Of a stretch of DNA of 5,694 nucleotides, positions 1 through 4,360 are shown piece by piece; position 1 is the first letter of the stretch, and each line of letters begins with the position of its first letter. The translations under genes and the position numbers were made by a program. The DNA is from Clostridiales bacterium UBA8960 (lineage in GTDB: Bacteria > Bacillota > Clostridia > Peptostreptococcales > Acidaminobacteraceae), in the NCBI GenBank assembly GCA_003482695.1, contig DMYC01000410.1, forward strand, positions 1 through 5,694, written 5' to 3'. The notes beneath the pieces are model-generated. The model saw only the letters and a list, made by a program, of their open reading frames with translations, was not told the DNA's origin and made no database searches.

Positions 1-1150
1 AAAGCAGCTCACCGGAGCCTAGATCAATTTGGCTAAGCAGGATTTTGAAAAGGGTCGTCTTTCCCACGCCATTTGGGCCGATGAGTCCGATGCGATCGCC
101 TTTATATATTTCGAAGTTCACATCGTGAAAAACGGGCTTCTCGCCATATGATTTTTGTAAGTTTCTAGCCACCAGAACATCTTTACCGCTTTTCATGCCA
201 GATTTCAAATCGATCTTAAAATGTGCTTTGAAGAGTTTGGGCTGTTCTAGAATCTCCATGTGTGAAAGTCGTTTTTCTCTAGATTGGGCGCGTTTTGCCA
301 GTTTTTCAGTGCCGCGCTCTTTGAATTTTCGAATGAGCGTCTCTTGTTTTATCAGTTCTGCTTGCTGCTTTTCATATTTTTTGAGTTCCGCTTCGAAAAG
401 CGCCTTTTTTTGTACAATAAAAGACGAATAATTGCCATTATAGGTAGAGAGTTCACAATCTTCAATCTCGAAGATCCGCGTCGCGATTTGATCGAGGAAA
501 TATCTGTCGTGTGAAATCATGATAATCGTCCCCTTATAATCACTTAAAAACCCTTCAAGCCATTTGATCGCAGCAATATCTAGATGATTGGTAGGTTCGT
601 CGAGAAGCAAAATATCGGGCTTTTTCAGCAAAAGTCTCGCAACCCCGACCCTAGATTTTTGGCCGCCACTGAGTTGGTTGATGGGTTTTAGATAATCGGA
701 TTCTGAAAATCCAAGGCCGCTCAATACTCCGCGAATGCGACTGCTGATCGAGTAGCCGTCCATTTGTTCGAACTGATCTTGTAGACGGCTATACTCGCTT
801 AAAACGTCTTCTGAATGGTCATCTTGCATTTTGAGTTCGAGGGCGCGTAATTTTTGCTCGATGTCATAGACATCTGAGAACACTTCTTCACAATAATCGT
901 ACGCTGAATGTGAAATGTCCAAATTTGTATTCTGCTCCAGGTATCCTACGCTAAAGTCCTTTGCGATGAAAATATCTCCTGAATCCTTGGTTTCAATACC
1001 CATGAGAATCTTCATAAGCGTCGTCTTTCCAGCGCCATTGACACCTATGAGACCTACTTTGTCAAAGGCGTTAATGGTGAATCCTATATCTTCTAAAATG
1101 GGCTCTATGCCATAAGTTTTGCTTAAGTTTGTGCATGAAAGTGCAATCAT
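1..1150 (-). CDS. ABC-F family ATPase (YdiF-like), C-terminus outside window
   Basis: I translated this gene by hand from the ATG at 1150-1148; 383 codons are present and the frame stays open to the window edge, so it is partial at the 3' end. The first ABC domain has Walker A GVNGAGKTT (residues 36-44), Q-loop Q73, signature LSGGQ (160-164), Walker B LLLDEPTNHLD (181-191, catalytic E185) and switch histidine H214 in SHDR. A charged, Lys/Glu-rich helical linker follows (about 235-315), then a second ABC domain with Walker A GPNGVGKTT (358-366). Duplicated cassettes, a charged linker, the DEPTNHLD motif and no membrane segment define the ABC-F class. These are soluble proteins that bind the ribosomal E site and rescue stalled translation or protect against antibiotics. 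The family YdiF lies near rex in Bacillus subtilis, which fits the neighbourhood here, but the exact subfamily cannot be fixed without the missing C-terminus. The start is preceded by GGAG seven bases upstream. Confidence 0.93.
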   Translation of the reverse strand, partial: MIALSCTNLSKTYGIEPILEDIGFTINAFDKVGLIGVNGAGKTTLMKILMGIETKDSGDIFIAKDFSVGYLEQNTNLDISHSAYDYCEEVFSDVYDIEQKLRALELKMQDDHSEDVLSEYSRLQDQFEQMDGYSISSRIRGVLSGLGFSESDYLKPINQLSGGQKSRVGVARLLLKKPDILLLDEPTNHLDIAAIKWLEGFLSDYKGTIIMISHDRYFLDQIATRIFEIEDCELSTYNGNYSSFIVQKKALFEAELKKYEKQQAELIKQETLIRKFKERGTEKLAKRAQSREKRLSHMEILEQPKLFKAHFKIDLKSGMKSGKDVLVARNLQKSYGEKPVFHDVNFEIYKGDRIGLIGPNGVGKTTLFKILLSQIDLGSGELL

Positions 1151-1157
1151 TGGTATA

Positions 1158-1206
1158 CTCCAAAATAAAAATTTAACTAAATTTAACTAAGTCTCTAGAT
1201 ATTATA
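1158..1206 (-). promoter_or_regulatory. Candidate promoter -10 and RBS of the ABC-F gene
   Basis: Reading the minus strand, a perfect TATAAT lies at 1206-1201. A Shine-Dalgarno GGAG lies at 1161-1158, seven bases before the ATG. No good -35 hexamer is visible at 16-18 bp spacing, only T-rich sequence around 1224-1229. The -10 is therefore a candidate and the promoter may be weak or activator-dependent. The implied 5' leader is about 45 nt and contains a tandem repeat. Confidence 0.45.
1171..1190. repeat. Tandem 10-bp direct repeat
   Basis: ATTTAACTAA occurs twice head to tail with no mismatch, in the presumed leader of the ABC-F gene between its -10 candidate and its RBS. Two copies in an AT-rich spacer may be chance slippage or paired binding half-sites. 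No function is assigned. Confidence 0.6.
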
Positions 1207-1251
1207 GCTCAAATCGTATAAAATAAAAAGAGATTCGAGGGTCTAACGACC

Positions 1252-1269
1252 TTGTTATATATTTGACAG
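1252..1269. promoter_or_regulatory. Possible Rex operator overlapping the rex -35
   Basis: The 18-mer TTGTTATATATTTGACAG matches the Rex consensus TTGTTAANNNNTTAACAA at 11 of 14 defined positions, with correct half-site spacing. It covers the -35 hexamer of the rex promoter, where binding would block RNA polymerase. Rex autoregulation is known in several Gram-positive bacteria. The match is imperfect, and 11/14 is not rare in AT-rich DNA, so location is the main argument. Confidence 0.35.
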
Positions 1270-1292
1270 ACTTTCGTGGAAAGTGTTATAAT
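1263..1292 (+). promoter_or_regulatory. Promoter of rex (extended -10, sigma-A type)
   Basis: The -35 TTGACA (1263-1268) is a perfect consensus, followed by an 18-bp spacer and a perfect -10 TATAAT (1287-1292) preceded by TG at 1284-1285 (extended -10). Transcription should start near 1299, giving a leader of about 27 nt. This is one of the strongest promoter matches in the window, so some form of repression would be expected for a regulatory gene. Confidence 0.85.
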
Positions 1293-1325
1293 TTAGTATA
1301 AAAGTCCGGACGAAGAGGTGGAATT

Positions 1326-1967
1326 ATGAAGGAAAAAAATATCTCGATTGCAGTAATTAGACGACTTCCAAAGTACCATAGATATTTAAAAGAGATGTTA
1401 GACAATGACATAAAGCGCATTTCATCCAAAGAACTCAGCAAAACGATTGGCTTTACAGCGTCTCAAATCAGGCAAGACTTAAACAACTTTGGCGGCTTTG
1501 GACAACAAGGCTATGGTTATAACGTAGAAGATTTATATAACGAAATAGGAAAAATCCTCGGCTTAACGAGAACGTACAACGTCGTGATCGTCGGCGCTGG
1601 AAACCTTGGCCAAGCACTCGCCAATTATACGAGCTTTGGGCGATTGGGCTTTAAATTGCAAGCGATGTTCGATGTAAACCCAAAACTCATTGGTTTAAAA
1701 ATCAACAATGTCGATGTGCTCGACATGGACAAGTTTGAATCGTATGTTGAAGAAAACAACATTGAAATTGTCTACATATGTACAAGCAGAGATGGCGCGC
1801 AAGACGTGGCAGACAAGGTTCAAAAGACGAAAATCAAGGCGATTTGGAATTTTGCACCGATTGATTTAAAAATAAAATCGGATATCGTCGTCGAAAATAT
1901 CCACCTGATTGACAACTTGTTGACCGTTTCTTACTTCCTTAAAGAAGGTAAGAAGATCGAAGAGTAA
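1326..1967 (+). CDS. rex: Redox-sensing transcriptional repressor Rex
   Basis: This 213-residue protein matches the usual Rex length (about 210) and shows both Rex domains. The N-terminal winged helix (about 1-80) includes the conserved stretch at 45-65 (ASQIRQDLNNFGGFGQ, then GYGY). The NAD(H)-binding Rossmann fold starts near 85 with the dinucleotide loop GAGNLG (90-95). Conserved C-terminal Rex stretches are NFAPIDL (175-181) and a block at 189-205 ending in DNLLTVSYFL, which contributes the domain-swapped dimer helix. Rex binds operators when NADH/NAD+ is low and releases them when NADH accumulates, derepressing fermentation and NADH-oxidising genes. The start is set by GAGGTG at 1315-1320, five bases before the ATG. 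The gene has its own strong promoter and a terminator downstream, so it is probably monocistronic. A divergent ABC-F gene lies upstream and a thiolase, a plausible type of target, lies downstream. Confidence 0.97.
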   Translation: MKEKNISIAVIRRLPKYHRYLKEMLDNDIKRISSKELSKTIGFTASQIRQDLNNFGGFGQQGYGYNVEDLYNEIGKILGLTRTYNVVIVGAGNLGQALANYTSFGRLGFKLQAMFDVNPKLIGLKINNVDVLDMDKFESYVEENNIEIVYICTSRDGAQDVADKVQKTKIKAIWNFAPIDLKIKSDIVVENIHLIDNLLTVSYFLKEGKKIEE

Positions 1968-1988
1968 AAAAAATTACTTTATAAACGT

Positions 1989-2019
1989 GGGATAAGGGAT
2001 GACCTTATCTCTTTTTTTT
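1989..2019 (+). terminator. Intrinsic terminator of rex
   Basis: GATAAGG (1991-1997) pairs with CCTTATC (2003-2009) around the loop GATGA. Two outer pairs, G1990-U2010 (wobble) and G1989-C2011, extend the stem to 9 bp. Eight T follow at 2012-2019. It ends the rex transcript 22 bp after the stop codon and separates rex from the thiolase operon. Confidence 0.9.
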
Positions 2020-2080
2020 GATAAAATATCTGTTAGGGATTGCATCAAAAAGGGATATCAGACAAAGGGAGGAACAAATT

Positions 2081-3259
2081 ATGAAAGAAGTAGTCATCGT
2101 AAGTGCTGTACGTACAGCAATCGGCTCTTTTGGCGGTTCGCTAAAAGATATTGCACCGGCTGAGCTAGGCGCAACGGTCATCAAAGGCGCCCTAGAGAAA
2201 ATCGGACTTGCACCTGAAAAAGTGGACGAAGTGATTTTGGGTTCTGTCATTCAAGCGGGCTATGGACAAGGCGTTGCTAGACAAGCTTGGGTTAAGAACG
2301 GCTATCCGGTTGAAGTGCCTTGTACGACGATCAACATGATTTGCGGTTCGGGTCTTAAAGCCGTATCGCTTGCTTATGACGCCATCGTTGCAGGTTCAAG
2401 TGACATTATCATCGCTGGCGGTACTGAGAACATGAGCATGGCACCATACCTTTTCAAAGGCGCTAGATGGGGCCAAAGAATGGGCAACGGAGAAATGTAC
2501 GACACAATGGTAATGGATGGTCTTTGGGATGCATTCAACAACTACCATATGGGTGTTACAGCTGAAAACATCGTCGCAAAATATGGCATCACTAGAGAAG
2601 AGCAAGACGAACTTGCCTACCATTCACAAAGAAAAGCATCTGAAGCAAGAGCGAACGGCAGATTTAAGGACGAGATTGTTCCGGTTATGTTGCCAAACAG
2701 AAAAGGCGACCCGATTCCATTTGATCAAGATGAATATATAAAAGAAACGACAGTTGAAAAACTAGCAGCGCTTAGACCTGCCTTTAAAAAAGAAGGTGGT
2801 TCTGTAACGGCCGGCAATGCCTCAGGTATCAACGACGGCGCATCGGTCGTCATCGTCATGAGCAAAGAAAAAGCGGACGAGCTCGGCATTAAGCCGCTGT
2901 GCACAATTGCAGCGCACGCATCAGCTGGCGTTGATCCAAAAATTATGGGTATGGGTCCAGTGCCTGCGACTAAGAAAGCGCTTGCAAAAGCGGGTATTGG
3001 CGTAGATGACCTAAACCTTATCGAAGCAAATGAAGCGTTTGCCGCACAGGCCTTTGCAGTGGGCAAGGAACTCGGCTTTAACCCTGAGATCGTCAACGTG
3101 AATGGCGGCGCAATCGCACTAGGGCATCCGATTGGCGCATCTGGAAATCGAATTTTAGTGACTTTGATTCACGAGCTCACTAAAAGAGATGGCAAATATG
3201 GACTTGCGACGCTTTGTATCGGTGGTGGTATGGGAGAAGCACTTATTATTAAACGCTAA
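2081..3259 (+). CDS. thlA: Acetyl-CoA C-acetyltransferase (biosynthetic thiolase)
   Basis: This soluble thiolase condenses two acetyl-CoA to acetoacetyl-CoA, the entry step of butyrate/butanol-type C4 fermentation. The reverse reaction cleaves acetoacetyl-CoA. At 392 residues it has the standard family length. All catalytic elements are visible: nucleophile C88 in NMICGSG, the NEAF loop (317-320), H349 in [14 protein letters not shown], and C379 in LCIGGGMG. The block from about 129 to 165 ([22 protein letters not shown]) is the CoA-loop region typical of clostridial ThlA. The ATG at 2081 is chosen because GGGAGG (2067-2072) lies eight bases upstream. An in-frame TTG at 2018 sits inside the rex terminator T-tract and lacks an RBS. 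It is followed by a MarR regulator 21 bp downstream. No convincing promoter is seen in 2020-2065; ATGACC (1999-2004) with TAAAAT (2022-2027) at 17 bp is the best, weak, candidate. The symbol follows the Clostridium name; atoB/phaA-type thiolases are equivalent alternatives. Confidence 0.95.
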   Translation: MKEVVIVSAVRTAIGSFGGSLKDIAPAELGATVIKGALEKIGLAPEKVDEVILGSVIQAGYGQGVARQAWVKNGYPVEVPCTTINMICGSGLKAVSLAYDAIVAGSSDIIIAGGTENMSMAPYLFKGARWGQRMGNGEMYDTMVMDGLWDAFNNYHMGVTAENIVAKYGITREEQDELAYHSQRKASEARANGRFKDEIVPVMLPNRKGDPIPFDQDEYIKETTVEKLAALRPAFKKEGGSVTAGNASGINDGASVVIVMSKEKADELGIKPLCTIAAHASAGVDPKIMGMGPVPATKKALAKAGIGVDDLNLIEANEAFAAQAFAVGKELGFNPEIVNVNGGAIALGHPIGASGNRILVTLIHELTKRDGKYGLATLCIGGGMGEALIIKR

Positions 3260-3280
3260 CAGCGCTTAAAGGGGAAAATT

Positions 3281-3733
3281 ATGGCTAACTATACCCGTGA
3301 AATCGCGCATATGCTCGATCGACTTTATATCAAAACACTCGCTCAAGATAAAAAGGGCTACTATAAAAACAGTTTGAAGGTCAAATTGAATCTGGCTGAA
3401 GTGTTGCTCCTCAAGCAAGTGGGCGAGCTTGGCGAGGTTAAACTCAACCATCTCATCAAAGTGTTGGAAGTCGATCGAAACTTTTTAACGACTACGATCA
3501 AGCGTTTGGTTAGTTTAAAGATCCTCGTCAAATGTCCGGATGAAGAAGATGGCAGAGGGCAGATTCTTGCGCTGACACCATCTGGAAAAGAGTTGTATGA
3601 TGCTTTGGTGGAAGAGCAACGCAAAGAATTGGAGTTTATTCTGAGCGAGATCACCATCAACGAAGAAAAGACAGCACTTAAGTTCATCAGTAAGATTGTT
3701 CAATACCATACGGAAAAATTTGAAATCAAATAA
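3281..3733 (+). CDS. MarR-family transcriptional regulator
   Basis: This 150-residue protein has the MarR layout. N-terminal dimerisation helices (about 1-30) are followed by a winged helix-turn-helix (about 35-100) with recognition helix near 65-80 (VDRNFLTTTIKRLVSLKIL). The wing DEEDGRGQILALT (87-99) is followed by TPSGKEL, a typical MarR sequence after the wing. A long charged C-terminal helix region (about 103-145) completes the dimer interface. The only cysteine is C85, at the start of the wing; there is no N-terminal cysteine of the OhrR peroxide-sensing type. The RBS is AAAGGGG (3268-3274), six bases before the ATG. The 21-bp gap after the thiolase and the terminator just downstream indicate co-transcription. 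MarR proteins usually respond to small acidic or aromatic ligands, and some to acyl-CoA thioesters. Autoregulation of the thiolase operon is a reasonable inference, but the ligand cannot be read from sequence. Confidence 0.9.
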   Translation: MANYTREIAHMLDRLYIKTLAQDKKGYYKNSLKVKLNLAEVLLLKQVGELGEVKLNHLIKVLEVDRNFLTTTIKRLVSLKILVKCPDEEDGRGQILALTPSGKELYDALVEEQRKELEFILSEITINEEKTALKFISKIVQYHTEKFEIK

Positions 3734-3763
3734 AAAAAGGGCTATCTTTCGATAGCCCTTTTT
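3734..3763. terminator. Bidirectional intrinsic terminator between marR and ferredoxin
   Basis: A perfect 8-bp stem, GGGCTATC (3739-3746) with GATAGCCC (3751-3758), closes a TTTC loop. T5 follows on the plus strand (3759-3763). On the minus strand the upstream A-run reads as T7 (3738-3732). The hairpin therefore terminates the thiolase-marR operon and also the convergent ferredoxin gene. It overlaps the marR stop region by only a few bases. Confidence 0.93.
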
Positions 3764-3771
3764 AGTGCTTT

Positions 3772-3936
3772 TTAAACTGGTTGTGGTGCGTCTACTGGAC
3801 AAACGTTAGCGCAAGCGCCACAGTCGATGCAAGCATCGTTGATTACGTAGATGCTGTCACCAGCAGAGATTGCGTTTACTGGACATTCTGGCTCGCATGC
3901 GCCACAAGAAATACAAGAATCATTAATTACGTACAT
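3772..3936 (-). CDS. fdx: 2[4Fe-4S] clostridial-type ferredoxin
   Basis: This 54-residue acidic protein carries two [4Fe-4S] clusters and shuttles low-potential electrons between enzymes such as pyruvate:ferredoxin oxidoreductase, hydrogenase and electron-bifurcating complexes in the cytoplasm. Two motifs CxxCxxCxxxCP are intact: C8, C11, C14, C18 and C36, C39, C42, C46. The halves are an internal duplication (YVINDSCISCGAC and YVINDACIDCGAC), the classic structure of this family, whose usual length is about 55. The ATG at 3936-3934 is chosen because AGGAGG (3950-3945) lies eight bases upstream; an in-frame TTG 39 bases further up has no RBS. It is monocistronic, with its own promoter and a shared terminator. 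Abundant-protein codon choices and the ideal RBS suggest high expression. Confidence 0.97.
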   Translation of the reverse strand: MYVINDSCISCGACEPECPVNAISAGDSIYVINDACIDCGACANVCPVDAPQPV

Positions 3937-3962
3937 AGTATAATCCTCCTTAAACTCATCAT

Positions 3963-3978
3963 TGGTTGAAATCAACCA
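3963..3978. repeat. Palindrome in the ferredoxin leader
   Basis: TGGTTGA (3963-3969) and TCAACCA (3972-3978) form perfect 7-bp arms around a 2-bp centre. It lies just downstream of the predicted ferredoxin start point. The 2-nt centre would make a strained RNA loop, so a DNA operator is more likely than a hairpin. Confidence 0.65.
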
Positions 3979-4009
3979 TTTGTTACCTCATTATAATACT
4001 CAAATGGTT
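3974..4009. repeat. 9-bp inverted repeat bracketing the ferredoxin -10
   Basis: AACCATTTG (3974-3982) and CAAATGGTT (4001-4009) are exact reverse complements separated by 18 bp that contain the -10 box. The left arm shares bases with the palindrome at 3963-3978, so the motif GGTT/AACC occurs three times around this promoter. Confidence 0.65.
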
Positions 4010-4019
4010 TTATAAACAA
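3990..4019 (-). promoter_or_regulatory. Ferredoxin promoter
   Basis: On the minus strand, -35 TTGTTT (4019-4014), an 18-bp spacer and a perfect -10 TATAAT (3995-3990) point to a start near 3983. The leader is then about 47 nt before the ATG at 3936. The -35 has four of six consensus bases. Confidence 0.75.
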
Positions 4020-4055
4020 CTTAAAAAACGACTATTTTGCCTAAAAACGTGAAAA

Positions 4056-4074
4056 TACAATGATAATCATTATT
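4056..4074. promoter_or_regulatory. Fur-type (ferric uptake regulator) box
   Basis: TACAATGATAATCATTATT matches the classical 19-bp Fur consensus GATAATGATAATCATTATC at 16 of 19 positions. The 7-1-7 core TGATAATCATTATTA (4061-4075) differs from TGATAATNATTATCA at one base. PerR uses a related box (TTATAATNATTATAA), which fits less well. It lies 37 bp upstream of the ferredoxin -35 and about 150 bp upstream of the gdh -35, so it overlaps neither predicted promoter core. Confidence 0.7.
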
Positions 4075-4092
4075 AATTTTGCGCACAAAATT
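4075..4092. repeat. 7-bp inverted repeat next to the Fur box
   Basis: AATTTTG (4075-4081) and CAAAATT (4086-4092) are perfect arms around CGCA, abutting the Fur box. There is no T-run directly after it, so it is not a terminator. It could be a second protein-binding site. Confidence 0.5.
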
Positions 4093-4116
4093 GTATGACT
4101 ATTCATTTTTTTTGAT

Positions 4117-4161
4117 AGGTATGTAAAATCAATCGGTTTGACGGCTGGGACACCATTTTAC
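4117..4161. other. Bulged hairpin candidate in the intergenic region
   Basis: GTAAAAT (4123-4129) pairs with ATTTTAC (4155-4161), and GGT (4135-4137) pairs with ACC (4152-4154), giving 10 pairs with a five-base bulge on the left side and a 14-nt loop that is richer in G+C than the surroundings. AGGT at 4117-4120 offers an alternative pairing with ACCT at 4160-4163. No terminator follows on either strand, so an RNA gene is not claimed. Confidence 0.3.
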
Positions 4162-4225
4162 CTGCGGGCACAAAAATTATGAAATATTTGTTGCAAAAAG
4201 TTTATGGATTTAAGTGTCATTATGG

Positions 4226-4254
4226 TTTACACTGTTATTGGATTGTGTTAATAT
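4226..4254 (+). promoter_or_regulatory. Promoter of glutamate dehydrogenase
   Basis: The -35 TTTACA (4226-4231), a 17-bp spacer and the -10 TAATAT (4249-4254) with an upstream TG at 4246-4247 (extended -10) place the start near 4261. The leader is about 100 nt, longer than for the other genes here, and contains the Rex-like site and pairing elements listed separately. Confidence 0.7.
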
Positions 4255-4270
4255 AAAAGCGTTAAGGGGC

Positions 4271-4288
4271 TTAATATTTTTTTAACAA
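4271..4288. promoter_or_regulatory. Possible Rex operator in the gdh leader
   Basis: TTAATATTTTTTTAACAA has one perfect Rex half-site (TTAACAA) and a degraded other half, matching 11 of 14 defined positions of TTGTTAANNNNTTAACAA. It lies about 10-28 bases after the predicted start, where a bound repressor would act as a roadblock. Because the sequence is AT-rich, chance similarity is a real alternative. Confidence 0.3.
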
Positions 4289-4296
4289 TCTTTATC

Positions 4297-4324
4297 GCCA
4301 GGTAATGGCCAAAGCGCCATTTGG
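4297..4324 (+). other. Mutually exclusive hairpins in the gdh 5' leader
   Basis: AATGGC (4304-4309) can pair with GCCATT (4316-4321). The same bases compete with GCCA (4297-4300)/TGGC (4306-4309) and with CCAAA (4309-4313)/TTTGG (4320-4324). The RBS at 4345-4354 is not included and there is no terminator, so this is not a recognisable riboswitch. It may affect mRNA stability. Confidence 0.35.
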
Positions 4325-4360
4325 GAAACCTTATATCATTTTTTAAAGGAGATGTTTGAT

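Larger units (their letters stand above)
3937..4360. other. Gene-free divergent regulatory region (fdx/gdh)
   Basis: This 424-bp stretch has no ORF with an RBS on either strand. From left to right it holds the ferredoxin RBS, nested inverted repeats and promoter (3963-4019), a Fur-box match (4056-4074), an adjacent inverted repeat (4075-4092), a T8 run (4106-4113), a bulged hairpin candidate with a locally GC-richer core (4117-4161), AT-rich sequence in which I see nothing (4162-4225), and the gdh promoter and leader (4226-4360). It is long for two genes with compact promoters, leaving room for extra regulation or a small RNA. Confidence 0.8.

Noticed and set aside
195..514. Plus-strand ORFs inside the ABC-F gene
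   Set aside because: They lie antisense to a gene with fully conserved ABC motifs and their sequences are low in meaning. The ORF at 915-1115 is rejected for the same reason.
1999..2027. Thiolase promoter ATGACC / TAAAAT
   Set aside because: The -35 is poor and lies within the rex terminator stem. It is mentioned in the thiolase entry but is too weak to list as a feature.
2018..2080. N-terminal extension of thiolase from a TTG codon
   Set aside because: The TTG lies in the rex terminator T-tract with no RBS, and the extension has no counterpart in thiolases. The ATG at 2081 has a strong RBS.
2005..2250. Minus-strand ORF over the thiolase start
   Set aside because: It is a shadow of the thiolase frame and the terminator, and has no domain sense. 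The same applies to the minus-strand ORFs at 2396-2623 and 2725-3096.
3515..3802. Minus-strand ORF running from the terminator into marR
   Set aside because: It crosses the bidirectional terminator and is antisense to a convincing MarR protein. The other antisense ORFs in marR (3266-3451, 3361-3687) are also shadows.
4130..4200. Cyclic-di-GMP or other known riboswitch
   Set aside because: The GC-richer patch briefly suggested one, but the conserved core motifs and a downstream expression platform are absent, and the patch lies upstream of the gdh promoter.
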